Source: Cryptomeria japonica
Taxonomy: Eukaryota; Streptophyta; Pinopsida; Cupressales; Cupressaceae
Assembly: GCF_030272615.1 (NCBI RefSeq)
Contig: NC_081406.1
Location: 187,658,391-187,722,390, forward strand
DNA length: 64,000 nucleotides
Direction: 5' to 3'
Of the stretch, positions 43,160 through 55,042 are shown in pieces; within the stretch, counting starts at the first letter, position 1, and each line of letters opens with the position of its first letter. A program made the position numbers and the translations under genes. Under the pieces are notes generated by a model, which was given only the letters and a program-made list of their open reading frames with translations, ran no database searches and was not told the DNA's origin.

Positions 43160-43543
43160 GATTGGATGTGTTTGTCCCAGTCACAGAAGTTTATAATTAT
43201 GATTGGATGTGTGTTCCCAATCATAATTGTTGTAAGCAAATGTGTGTGTCCCTATTCAAAACTTTAATATTGGATAGATGTGTCATCCCTATCTAAATTT
43301 GTTGACCTCAGATGGAAGTGTTTGTCCCTATTCAAAACTTTAATATTGGATAGATGTGTCATCCCTATCTAAATTTGTTGTATGACCTCAGGTGGAAGTG
43401 TTTGTCCCTATCCTTGGTTCCATAGATAGATCTGTTTGTCCCTATTCTTGGATAAAAGTCCAATATGGTCAATCCTATTGAACAAGCCTAGGGAGGTTAG
43501 TTCCACTATTGCTTGTCATGAGTAGATGTGTATGTCCCTACTC
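43160..43543 (+). repeat. hairpin array with conserved loop and changing stems
   Basis: About nine units share ATGTGTNTGTCCC. In several, flanking arms pair: GATTGG/CCAGTC with one G-T pair (43160-43182), a 12-base perfect stem AATTATGATTGG/CCAATCATAATT (43195-43228), GATAG/CTATC (43273-43293 and 43349-43369), GAGTAG/CTACTC (43520-43543). The loop is constant while the arms differ between copies yet still pair. Two units lie in a 79-base local duplication. Confidence 0.8.
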
Positions 43544-43623
43544 TTATCTTATGTTTTGCAATGAACTACTCAATGTGGTCATCGAGTGTTGTTAGTTCAC
43601 CTATCCCCATTTGGAGAATGATG

Positions 43624-43632
43624 TAGGGGGGA
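43624..43632 (+). other. polypurine tract of a truncated LTR element
   Basis: TAGGGGGGA directly precedes TGTTAGGAATATTAC, a typical LTR start. Confidence 0.7.
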
Positions 43633-43890
43633 TGTTAGGAATATTACATCATTAGATGTCTTAGTTATGGTTTCTTAGTTTGTTTAGGTTTGTCAAGAGT
43701 TTGCTTATTTCCATGTGTATTTGTTATAGTTTGGTTATACCCGTAATTATTTTGTTATATCATGATTATCTAGGTAAGGGAGTTATTACAGGAAGTTTCC
43801 TATAATATAGGATATGAAAAATCCTATAAATATGTAATATCTTATTGAATGTATATATGAAATAGAAGCATAGTATTATCGTGTTATTTA
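43633..43890 (+). repeat. 3' LTR start of a truncated LTR element (end unknown)
   Basis: Begins TGTTAGGAATATTACATC and contains CCTATAAATATG near 43822, a TATA-box candidate. The right end and a partner LTR were not found in the window, so this is the 3' end of a truncated element whose internal part lies at least over 43.0-43.6 kb. Confidence 0.55.
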
Positions 43891-43897
43891 ATTGCAG

Positions 43898-44069
43898 AAC
43901 TTAGAATTCTCAGTAACCAGAAGTTATGGGGACGAAAATCTTCAACAACTATCATTGTTACAGAGCAACAGTAGTCAGTGCAGTACATTAGGAGCTACTG
44001 GTGATCTGCTAGCATATTGGCAGATTTCTGAAAGCTCAAGGAATCAATCAAGTGTGCTGGGTACACCCA
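43898..44069 (+). other. candidate exon, unrecognised
   Basis: A 172-base open stretch is preceded by a good acceptor (TTATTTAATTGCAG) and followed by a donor GTAAGT at 44070. The reading is ordinary protein (FSVTRSYGDENLQQLSLLQ, then GDLLAYWQISESSRNQ) rather than repeat-derived. I do not recognise it and see no partner exon. The acceptor lies inside or at the end of the LTR above, which argues for caution; it could be chance or an exonised fragment. Confidence 0.25.
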
Positions 44070-44075
44070 GTAAGT

Positions 44076-44490
44076 AGTTTGAATTTATATCACCTCTATT
44101 ATATGTATGCACTAATAAGTCAAATACAAAAACAAAACAAAGGGATTATTGCGAGATATTTCTGTATATATTTTTAGGATCCTCTCTAGGCATATTCTGA
44201 GTACTTCGATTACTTCAGATTTCTGCGTGATATTTTCTAGGGTTGTTATAAAATGTGTAGGTTATCTGTTATCCACTCTAATTTTTACATTTGTCAAGAA
44301 CTAAATTTCACGATTGGTAAGATTTGTTTATAACATAAGCCAATTATTTAATCAAATGCTGCCAAAAAAATATTTGAAAAAAATTACAGTTAGCAAATTC
44401 TATGATGTATCTCAAGTAGAAACATAAGATACTTCAATTTTTTTATGAAAGAACTTTTTAATTTAGGAAAAAATAAGGTAAGCGTCCTAC
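44076..44490. other. non-coding, possibly intron 1 of the GH28 gene
   Basis: AT-rich, no ORF. On the minus strand it directly follows the splice donor of the GH28 exon. Nothing else recognised. Confidence 0.4.
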
Positions 44491-44994
44491 CTGAACTGCA
44501 AGGATAACAGCCTCTTCTGCAAGGAACAAAGTCATGTGACTCGTAAGATTGAAGGGTGCAGTGAGCCACAGTCCAGCCTGTACATTAAGTTGTCCTCCTC
44601 CTTCATTCCCCAGCGCTGCAATGGTTGCAACCGCATCCTCAAACGCCTTTGTATTGATTGTCAAACCATCCCCCACAGCCCCAAAATCAGTGAGATTAAA
44701 CACATGGGGCCTTAATCTGGGAATGGGCCTTGGCGGCTTCTTGAAGAAACTAATACTTTCCACTATATTCTTCTGCCAGAGAAAAACTGAAAAAAATGCC
44801 AGAATCCATACTAAAAGAAACCAGTTTTTGTAGGATGATAACCGCCCCGCTGACACCCATCTCCTCAAGGATGACTTTTGGTGTTGTAATCTGTTCGCCA
44901 TCCCTGAGTTCTCAACCATTTCTGCACTAGACCTATTTAATGCAGATGCTCTGGGAGAACAAGTATTCAATGCTCTGGGAGAACATGTATTCAT
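44491..44994 (-). CDS. first exon of a GH28 (polygalacturonase-like) gene
   Basis: On the minus strand an ATG at 44994 opens 168 codons ending at a good splice donor (CAG then GTAGG, boundary 44491/44490). A basic N-terminus is followed by a membrane anchor at residues 57-74 (NWFLLVWILAFFSVFLWQ), then the start of the GH28 beta-helix at 98-168: VFNLTDFGAVGDG, NTKAFEDAV, GGGQLNVQAGLWLTAPFNL, FLAEEAVILA. This matches membrane-anchored or secreted plant polygalacturonase-like proteins, which hydrolyse pectin in the cell wall. Catalytic Asp residues would be in later exons; none was found at lower coordinates, so the gene has a very long first intron or is a fragment. The N-terminus contains a near-exact repeat (NTCSPRA twice); Met26 or Met32 are alternative starts. 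Confidence 0.8.
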
Positions 44995-45277
44995 TGAAAC
45001 TGAGTAAAATACAGGCTCTTAATCGAATTTAGGACCTACTGAGCTCTCTAGTACACGTCCAAGATCTAATTATTGTGATACCTACACTGGACACAGGTAC
45101 TTGGCAATGCTAAGTAAGCAAGTTTTTGGGCTTTACTGAAATCCCACTGCAATAATTACGTTGCTCGTATCATAACCACCGTTTGCAGCACAGGCTCATT
45201 CTGTGAAACTCTTTACCGACACTACCGAAGTGACAAAAAGGAAATATCTGAGATCTAATTTGGGGGACCCACAGCTG

Positions 45278-45369
45278 AACAATGTCTTAAGAAGTTTTAG
45301 GTTTCAGGAAAAAATAACTATGTAACAATGTCTTAAGAAGTTTTAGGTTTCAGGAAAAAATAACTATGT
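45278..45369. repeat. 46-bp perfect tandem duplication
   Basis: 45278-45323 and 45324-45369 appear identical, each starting AACAATGTCTTAAGAAG. About 280 bases upstream of the GH28 start codon. Confidence 0.92.
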
Positions 45370-46044
45370 TCTTCATATAGCATTCAATTTCAGAGCGGAA
45401 TTTAAACAAAACACCTCTGCAAATTTAAAAATATGGACCGGTTCCATGAAAGAAAAAAAATACAACTCTGATTTATTCAGATCAAATACTTATACGGGTG
45501 CCTTAGGGGTTCAACATATGTCCCAAAGACAAATGGCAAAAAAAATTCATGGATTGGTAGGTGGGTACCAACTGGAGGTTTGTTTGATCACACTACTCCA
45601 CCAAATCTCTGCCAAACTTTGATGATTTTCTTCACTCCGAAGGCGCTTGTCTAGATTTCGAGAGTACCAAGAATGGCACAAATCATTGTCGAAATCATTG
45701 TCGAAGTTGTGATTTCTCCATCAATTCATAGGTGAGAGCTTCCCTCCATATTGTTTGGAGCAGAAAAGTGGGTGGATTCAATCGTTGGAACTGAAATTAA
45801 GGTTTTGAGCAACCTAAAATATTAAATCCCTATTTCTAGGTGTTTAGCGTTTACTTGCTTTAGTTTATACAATTAATTATTATTGAGCAAGGGCGTACTA
45901 TTTGAATGCGGTTTATATTTTTGTCTTGATTGAGGCTTCCTTAAATTTTAGGCAAACTCAATGGACGATAAAGTATTTTACAATTTAAAAATGGTAAGAG
46001 GCAAATCTGCATTGATAGTTGGCTTGAAATTATCCCTTAACAAA

Positions 46045-46580
46045 ATAATCATTAGTTCATATCGTTGCATGGAACTATATTTGTAATGCAGTATATAATT
46101 AGCTGTAAAAAATAATTATTAGTTCATGTCATTGCATGGAATTATATTTATAATGCATATTTAATTAGTTGTAATTTGTCTAGAATTATATGTGAGACTT
46201 TATTTTAAAGGGTGAATAAACTTGTAAATTGCAATTAATAAAAATTAGATTAAATTATATGATATTATAAAATTTAATTGTATTATATTATATTATATTT
46301 ATATTATTCATTGTACTAAATTAAATTATTTTAATTTTATAATTTAATTCTAATTAAATTATATTCTATGTTATGTTTCTATTATATTATATTATATCAT
46401 ATAATTAATTACAATTAATAAAAATTATATTATATTATATTATATTATAAATAAAAATTGTATTATATTATACTATATTTATATTATTCATTGTATTAAA
46501 TTAAATTACTTTAATTTTACAATTTAATTCTAACTAAACTATATTCTATATTATGTTTCTATTATATTATACTAGTATAC
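46045..46580. repeat. AT-rich local duplications
   Basis: A 65-67 base duplication (about 46045-46110 and 46111-46175; TTAGTTCAT, TTGCATGGAA) and a 180-base-period duplication (46277-46400 and 46457-46580; TATTATTCATTGTA, CAATTTAATTCTAA). Rich in TATTA. Confidence 0.75.
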
Positions 46581-47115
46581 TTTAACTAGCATACCTATAT
46601 TAAAAAAAAAAAAAATTAAGATACGCCCAGAGATAAAGGTATTATTAGTAGTGAGGTTGAAGTGAAATGGTTGAATAGATCATTTAGACTATTTGAAAGA
46701 AATTGTAGAATGTAATGCACAACATAGATAAACAAAATCAATATATCAATGGTTGTACATTTTGATAATTATAGTAATATATAATTGTGTTGTTTTACGG
46801 CAATTATGACTTTAAAAATTTGAAGCGGGCATAGGTAAAGAATAAGATGCTATGCAGAAAACTAACAATATACTTGTCATTTGTATGTATTAAACAATTA
46901 GACATTACAAAAAATAGAAGATTTTTAAACAAAATTTGAATTATGTATTAATAAATAGATACATAAAACTATAAATAGCATTCAATTGCATTTTGTTTGG
47001 ATAATATTGAATAAATGATAAAAAAATAGAATGACTTTGATCAAATTATTTGTCACAATATAAGTCATTAATAAAAGTAAAAATTGGGGAAAATAGAAGA
47101 TATTGGAACAAAATT

Positions 47116-48840
47116 TCAATTGTGTTTTATAATAAATAAGCAACAAAACAAGGTTGTTGTTCCTATAAACAACAGCCCAAATGATGTAAAGTTAACAGCA
47201 AAACAATAGCAGCAAAAAGATATATTACACCAATTATCTTCTAGAAACTTTAATCTATTTTCTTCTTTTTTTAACGCGCATGTGTGAATGTTGGCATTAT
47301 TTTGAAGCCTTCTAGATATTTTACTCAAGAGACTACCACAAATGTCAATCTTGTTCTTTTTGTTGGTTCTATATCAATTGTGGCTTTTGATAGAGTCAAC
47401 CCCTGATATTTATATATGGTCAATGCCCATTCTAATCTCAATGGTAATTGAAATGTCATGTCCCTTTGTATTGGTGTTATTGGAATTATATTTGGATGTT
47501 GATCTTCAAATAGTATTCTTGTATAATTGTCAAATTCAACCATGACATATGATTGTGGTTCAGGTGGAGAACTTCTTAGTTTATAGATAATCTTTCGAAC
47601 ATATCCTAGAGCTCCATTTACAAGTTTTGCTTGTATCCAAAGATTTGAAGTCAACATCACCCTTGAATTCTTGTTGATCAATATCTCTAGATCAAGTTCA
47701 TCATTTGTAAAATCTTTTTCTTAATGTACACTTCCTACATTTGTTGTGAGACTACGTGCAACAGGTTGTTTCAATGTATATAACATTTTTGTTGTTGTGA
47801 TTGTGAGAATTTTCATTTGTGGAGAACAAATGGACAATATTGTCAAACTCAACATTAGTTGTAGCATCTATGTTAATAAAGGTTCTTGTCATAAGTAATC
47901 TCCAGCCATCAATTTGTGGGTTTGCATCTCTTAGATTTGTCAAAAATTAACGAAACCTTTGTTGTTGATTGTTTTGTCAATCTTGTCTAAATATTTTATC
48001 TAATGTAACCACAGTTTTGAATTCTTGTCATAATAACTTTGCCTATCTGTTGATGTTATATGTTGATCTATCATTGACCAGAGGCAATTGGCCCAAATCT
48101 CCAACCAAAATCATAGATATACCTGAAAGAAGACCGACAAAAAATATTTTAAAATTATGTAATAAAATTATAAAAAATTCATAGATGTGAATTATAATAA
48201 ATATAATATAAAATAGTTGTCTTTGTTAGTCATAATGAAAGATCTACCTGCAAAGCTTATGTGTGCATTTTATGGGAATGCTTGTCGGAGCCAAGAATCT
48301 ATATTTTCCAACATGTTATGACCAATGAAGCTCGTTATCAAACAAAATGTATTTGATATGTGTTATATCTTCTTGAAAGCTTGTAAGTCTTGGTCCTTCT
48401 AGCTAGGAAAAGTCTCGTATTGGGATTCTCAGTTTTGAATGAACTATAGAGGCTCCTATATTGAATGTTGCAACTCCTATTGGTGCAAGTAATAGAAGGG
48501 GAGAATGACCTGACATTGCCTCATTTTCAAGGGCTTGACTAATGGCACCAATCAAATACGAATTTCATGTTCAATTGTTCCTTGTATTATCATGAATAAT
48601 GGCTCTCCATTTTGATTTCTACAGTAAGGGGCCATAATTATGTTGATTGTCTTTCTTTGTTTATTGTTGAGGGTTGTGTACTTGATGTGTTGCAATATAT
48701 CATCATGTATGATAGATTCGTGATCTTTCCTATTGCTTATGAAATTGATTGTTTGAGCTATGTACTCTTCACCTTGATATTCATGAAGCCAATCTATATG
48801 TCTATCAGTGTCTCTTCTTCCCAACATATCTATTTCAAAA
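47116..48840 (-). pseudogene. PIF1-type DNA helicase pseudogene (Helitron-like)
   Basis: Three separate minus-strand pieces belong to one PIF1-type helicase, the kind encoded by Helitrons and related plant genes. The first (48827-48552) has LNNKQRKTINIIM and NGEPLFMIIQGT just before the Walker A loop. Reading resumes after a frameshift with YLIGAISQALENEA. The second (47943-47752) has NLRDANPQIDGWRLLMTR. The third (47681-47325) is the C-terminal part: RVMLTSNLW, LVNGALGYVRKIIY, PITPIQRDMTFQLPLRLEWALTI then GLTLSKATID. Walker A is destroyed: GTAGTGKS is replaced by unrelated codons plus a shift. Several further stops occur between the pieces. No Rep/HUH domain or Helitron ends were found, so Helitron origin is inference. 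Confidence 0.8.
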
Positions 48841-51800
48841 ACTTGTATATTTGGACCTTGATGCAGTGTAGATAAAATTTATCATTCATGCTCTATGGTA
48901 TTTGCAGTGCCCACCAAAATACCCTAGAGAAATAAACCTAAATTGTCTACAATGGAGACATTTTTTTAATTAAAATACACACTTCTAAACAACATATGCA
49001 ACTATAGCATCCATCTAATGCATATCAAATACAACATCTACTAAATGCATCAATTATAATCACATCATAATCTTAATTACTACATTTCATAACACATCTT
49101 AGCATAATTTACGCAAGCATAATAACATATCATATCATCTTTTCCCTAGGGTGTCTCAACATCACTACTTGAGAGTAACATCCTATAGACTAGATTCATT
49201 TTAAGCACCAATACCAAATGTTCCTAATTTCATATAATACATTCATTCTAACATCATGATACTAATCTCATAACCAATCCATTACTTCCATTAAGACTAA
49301 CTTAGATCTAGGAATCTTATGTGTAACATTAGGATTACTTTCATATGCAATTACATTAACATACATCCATGATATCTAATCAAGGTACGTATTTCCATCT
49401 AAGAGTCATACATTAATTTCTTTAAACATACAATAGGACAACTCATATCATGTTCCAATAATACCATTTTATTACATACAATTCTTAGTCTTACAATGTC
49501 ACGTTACATAGATTTACTTTTACAAGGTACATGATCCTTTCCTTAATACAATACCATTGTGAATACATGAGTAATACAATACATAGAATCAGTTGCAAGT
49601 CTTCTAACATAAAGGAGAACAATAGAATCCACATCCACGCACGCAAGTCCAATGAAGAATATCCCAATGGGAGAAGTCATCAAACCACCCGACTATGTGG
49701 AACCAAATAGGAACCACCCCCTATGATAGGAGATGACATGGGATTCCAACACTCACTCAAGACCTAGGTTGACACCTAACAGTCATGGGACTCAACATAG
49801 CGCATAATGAACTCAACATAACAATAATCGCATAACATCACAAGGTTGAAATCAACAATAAACTCTTCCAAAGGCGTACAATAAATCATGGCATGTGGAT
49901 ATGGTCACATGTAGGAATGGAGTGTCATCACATGTTGTCCTTGTATAGAAGGGGATGTGGCTATCCTTACTAGTCATGCTCCTACATGCTAGCCTCACAA
50001 AGAAGGTAAATAAGCACCCATAGTAGACATGTATGCTATCCTCACAAAGAAGAGCAATCCATACTCCTAGTAGACATACAAGCTACCCTCACAAAAGAAG
50101 GGTGAAAACAATCCCTTAACAGACATGTGGAGCCATCTCAACCTATGTGAGTACAAGGGAGATTAGCTTGTCATCTCATATGGCCTCAACCAAATAGAAT
50201 TATCTTATTAGGTGAAACCCAAGCCTAATAAATTATTAAATGATCACTAAATTACAAAAAGGAAAAGTCCCAATGTGCCCTAGCGGTCTAGGTGTCAAAC
50301 AACCTAACTCACGTGACCCCAATCATCACAAGGAAGCCCACTCCCATAATCGTATACCAAGCCATAGGGTAACACATAAAATGACATCACAACACATAAA
50401 TAATGCTCAAAAAAGATTTCCAAGAACATACATCACATAGAGCATATATATGAACCATTACAAGCATAGAGCCTTCACCAATGCCTCATAGGCATAGTAC
50501 CAATGCAAGAACATGAAAAATAAGCACATCATAAACTTTTAAAAATCCTCAACAACGAGGTATAAAAATCCCACTGGAGTCATAGAAACAATCCTCAAAC
50601 AACAAGGCAACAACCTCTTGTTGGAGCAACTTTTGCATAAGGAAACTCCTCAACGGCAGGGCATGAACCCACTTACCGAAGCACAAAATACATCATGAGA
50701 CATCATAGAACATCATGAACCAGTTAAAATTACTCAACACAAACTTCACATGCCTCTAGGAAATTCACACAATCCAACTAGAACTTTACAACACTAAAAT
50801 TGACCTCTCTAGGTCTCCCAAACCAGTTCAGCTCACTTGGTATGCAGGTTAGCGCCCTTGGTATGTAGGGTAGCATTCTATAAATATAGAATAGTATTCT
50901 TGGATGATGGCACAGTGTTTTGGGTTCACTGTTCAACGTTTTGGGCTTTTAGGTTAGCTTTCTCAATATGTAGGTTAGCTCTCTTAGTCGGTTTGCCAGC
51001 ACTCTAGGTCTGAACTATGGCATTCTTGGTTGATATGGTGGCATTTATGGTAGTTCTGATGGCATTTTGGGTTGCAAAATTGTAAGTTTAAGAGATCCTA
51101 ATGATGAAGTGGTTGCCCAGATCAACTGAGGAGACAAAAACAACATCAAGGACATGATCAAGAGGTTGGATAAGCATAAAAAAGGGTGTACACATGGTTT
51201 ACGCATCAAATGCAACTCACAAGAATGATTTTTCAACTCAGTGGATAAGCAATTTGTCTAAAACTGCATTTTAGGATTAAAGAGCAAAGGAGAGAAACCT
51301 ATCTTTGCATAGGCCAAAAGAACTATACCAAACACTAAAATACTCTAACAACAAGACTAAAAATGTCTGAAACATGACATGGACACTCACTATGAGATTC
51401 ATGAGCTCTTACAATGCTACCGACACACTCAAACCAAGGAAAACAACTCCTATCACAACATGGAATTATCAAGAGGAGCAATACTCAAACAAATATTTAA
51501 TGCCACCAAGAACACACTAAAAACATATAGGAAACATCAAATACATATGCACGGGATCCATTATCCATTACATGGATCAACAACTCAAAAATTCCTGTAA
51601 CAAGGAATTCAAAATTGCATTATTTTCCCCCCTATTCATTCATTCATTCATTATTGCCTAAGAATCAAACTGCATTCTTTCTTTTCCCCAAATCATCCAA
51701 CTATCTTAGACAACACAATTTAACAAAATTATAGGAATAAAACATTTCTGAAAACACACTCAAAGAGAAATTCACAAAGAAAATCCACCATGACAATTCA

Positions 51801-52620
51801 CATAAGAGGATTCAATCAATCTTTCCTTGCAAAGCTAACCATCCCCAAATCTAAACCAAAATAGACTAATCCCCATAAAATCTTTAAGTTGCAGACACGA
51901 CAAACAGATTCTCTCGTGGAGAAAACATTCTCTGAAACATAAATGTAAAAATTAAAAATCCACCGATCTTCAAATCGCAATCCAAAAGAGTCAAATCAAA
52001 GAGGAAGAAATGTTGAATCCAAAACCACTCCAAAATCTTCAATCCAAACCAGAAACACAAATCCAAATTCCAAAATGTCGACGACTGGTAAAACCCAAAC
52101 AGCTACAGGAAGCCAATATAAAATTTACCAAGCCAAAAACTCTTGACCAATCAAAATAATTCATAAAATAATATTTCTTACCTACCATGTATAGTTCCAA
52201 GGTAGGAATATTCTATTATATTTTCTACCAACAAATTTAAATTCACCCAATTACCAAATAGGGTAGGTAGAATATATTATATTTTATTTTACCCCATCCC
52301 ATGCATAATAAAAACAAAGTAGTAATATTATATTATTTTTAGGGGTGTAGAAATAGAAATAGGTTTTACATCTTTTATATTAATATTATAATAAAATCAA
52401 CTTTGAAACTATATCTAAAATAAATTAAATAAATAGATTAACAATAAATAAAATCAAAATGATAAAATTAATTAAATAAAAAATAGTCAATAAATCAATT
52501 AAATCCAAAATAAAACCAACTAATTAATAAATCAAACATTAATAAATTCAATAATAATAAATCAAATATCCATTAATTAATTGATTAATTATAACTTTAA
52601 TAACTATTACTCAAAAATTT
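48841..52620. other. long AT-rich non-coding stretch, possible LTR
   Basis: No gene. TGCAGTGCCCACC at 48903 resembles the TGTAATGTCCCC start of the LTRs at 23.6 kb, and GGTTTTACA at 52362-52370 could be an LTR end, which would make a single 3.5 kb LTR; flanks do not match, so this is weak. The 49.6-50.2 kb part has repeated short words (CTCACAAAGAAG, TAGACATG). A short (ATTC)n lies near 51630. From 52.3 kb on it is nearly pure A/T. Confidence 0.35.
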
Positions 52621-52741
52621 AAGAGTAAATGGCGTCACGAAGGAGACTGGGCTTGCAACCCAGGGAGTTCAGGGATTTCAGACAGAACGATAGGCCATGA
52701 TTCTTCACGAATCTAGGCTTCGGAGCTTGGTCAAAACCTAA

Positions 52742-53984
52742 GTGGGCCTGGGAGGATTAGAATCGTCAGCATTTGGTCCCGATGCCAGAATTCATGGTCG
52801 GTGGAGAAGAGATTTCCCTCAACCTAGAGGGGATCAACCCCCTAACCCTAGCGAACATAATACCATCACAGTGGGTGCCAAGATGGACTGGAAGAGGGTC
52901 CGTGACAAAGAGTGGAAACCTAAGAAGATTCTAAGATCTAAGTCATCTAAAAAGTTCAAACCCAAACCTATCGACACCCATAAGTAGTTGTTCTTCCTGG
53001 ATTGTAAAAGCTGAAGTGATTATGTGGCTTTTTTTAGAGATAGGGGTTTTTTTCTTGAAATGCTTTAGGGACTGGCCAACTGTCTATCGTGTTAAGAAGT
53101 GGTGTGAGGAGATGTGGCCCTGTAGTGTGGAGAATAAGATTATGCCAAATGGTTTTTTTCTTGTCATAACAAAAAACAATAAAGACAAGAACTGAGTTTT
53201 ACACAATGGGCCCTTTTTCTTGGGAGGCAGAGGGATCTACATTAGAGACTTGGAACCAAATTTTAACCCTGTTAAAGCTTATGTGGATGAGGTTCTTGTT
53301 TGGTTGTGCCTTTATAACCTCCCTAGGGAATACTGGAATAAGGAAGTTTTCCAAATGATTGGAAACAAATTAGGGTTTTACCTCAAATCGGATGAAGCCA
53401 TTGCAAAGGAAGACTTTAGCTCGTATGCGAGGATTTGTGTTAGTTGGAAACCCCTTTTCCATCTTCCGACATGGATTGAGATTAATATAAACGTAGGGAG
53501 TTGGCTGCAACAGATTGAAGTTGAGGAGCACTTGGAGAAATGCTCGGTTTGTAACAAGGATGACCATTCAAAGGAGGTTTGCTTGATCGGCCCTAAAGGC
53601 GAGCTAGTTGAGGACCCACTAGAAGCTAGAGTGGAACACTTTGCTGAGTTTCAGATGGCGACTGGACAATCACACTCTCAGGATGTTAGGGTTTTGCCCT
53701 CTTTGGGGCCCGATTTGGTGAATGATGGACCTTCTGTAGAAGACTCAAGATTAGACGACAAGTCTGGAGGGACAACCTTAACAACCCATTTGGATGCCAC
53801 ACAACTTGTGGAGGAAGCACTCAATAAGTTGGAAGCTACAATTAATGTAATTGATGTGAGTATTGTGGGCTCCCAAATGGTTTGTCCTTTAGATGGTGAG
53901 GAGACACGCGTTCAAGAGCAGTGTAATAAATTGGGCATTGATATAGGGGCGAGGTCTGGTGATGGTGGTGATGATAGTCCTTAG
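52742..53984 (+). pseudogene. LINE ORF1, nucleic-acid-binding protein
   Basis: The reading is split (52742-52987, then 53220-53984 in a different frame). The second piece resembles plant LINE ORF1 proteins: a DUF4283-like fold (VWLCLYNLPREYWNKE, GNKLGFYLKSDEAI, YARICVSWKPL) and a CX2CX4HX4C zinc knuckle CSVCNKDDHSKEVC about 105 residues in. A Ser/Asp-rich tail follows. ORF1 products coat LINE RNA. The first piece is Arg/Lys-rich at its end. Frameshift and stops between pieces make it non-functional. Confidence 0.7.
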
Positions 53985-54199
53985 GAGGAAGAGGAGGAAG
54001 ATTGGGGTGCTTTTGATGAAGAGGACATTTTGGAGTGTTGAACTATTCAACAATCTAACTCTCAAACTGACAAAGCTACTATTGGAGAAAAGAAATCCAG
54101 AGGTCGTAAACCCAATAGAATTCAGATTGCAATGACAAGGAATGCCAAAGGTCAATCTAAATTATCAGTAGGGAAGGGAGGCCCCCTTCTTGAAGGAAA

Positions 54200-55042
54200 A
54201 TGAAACTCCTTAGTTGGAATGTTAGGGGTTATAGTGCCCTTGATAAGCATCGTCTGATCAAGCGAGGGCTGGATCAGAAGAAGCTGAATATTGTTTGTCT
54301 GCAAGAAACTAAAATCAGTTTGGAGGAGGTTGCAGGTTGGCTGGGAGGTTGGAGGTTTTGGGAAGGGATTTTTTCAAGTGCAGTGGGGTTTTCAGGTGGG
54401 ATGGGGATAATCTAGAACCCCACTCTCATCAAGGTTGAAGAAATTCTCAATTCGCAATCATGACAGGTGTGTAAGGTTCACTCTTTTGGTATTAACTGTG
54501 ATTTCTTTATGGTTAATGTTTAAGGACCCTCGAGAGGCAACTTACAATTGGAAACTTGGAAACAACTCTTGATCATTTTGAGTAATCTCACCTAGGACTT
54601 GGTTGTGCTTGGGGGGGATTTAAATGTCATTCTGGACTCTAGAGATAAGAAAAGTGGTAAAGTTGGTGTCACTATATCCCAACTAGGCTTCCAAAACTTT
54701 ATCTCAGATAATGGTTTGCGGGAAGTCAAGACCAACAAAGGGACTTTTACTTGGTCAAATCAAAGGGTTGGCAGGGAGCACATTGCAGAAAAGTTGGACA
54801 GATTCTTCTTGGGGGGTAATTGAGCTTCTAAACCCCTTTTGTTTGAAGCTGAGGTCTTATCGTTGGCGGCTTTTGACCATTTTCCCATAGATCTTCTGAT
54901 ATGTTTGGATAGTGCTCCGATCCAATGCCCTTTTAAATTGGAAAAAATGTGGTTGCGAGACCCATCTTTGAAGGAGCTTGTTTCTTTTGCATGGCGCGAG
55001 GCTCCTATGAGAACTAGTTCGTGGGCCTTTAAGTTTTTTTAA
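54200..55042 (+). pseudogene. LINE ORF2 endonuclease domain
   Basis: ORF2 starts with MKLLSWNVRGYS, the usual beginning of plant L1 ORF2. It is an APE-type endonuclease that nicks target DNA. Recognisable: SWNVRG, VCLQETK (metal-binding Glu), GGDLNVILDSRDK (near 54611), TFTWSN, and DHFP (54874) for the catalytic His. Stops at 54413, near 54460, 54520, 54593 and 54822 interrupt it; TGG or CAG turned into stops explains most. Non-functional. Confidence 0.85.

Larger units (their letters stand above)
44995..47115. other. upstream of the GH28 exon, AT-rich non-coding
   Basis: The first few hundred bases would hold the GH28 promoter and 5' UTR on the minus strand; I could not pick a TATA box with confidence. 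Beyond 45.9 kb it is strongly AT-rich with local duplications. No gene seen. Confidence 0.45.

Noticed and set aside
48903-52370. A single 3.5 kb LTR
   Set aside because: Start and end only loosely match LTR termini and the 5-base flanks (GTATT and TCTTT) differ; kept only as a possibility in the stretch entry.
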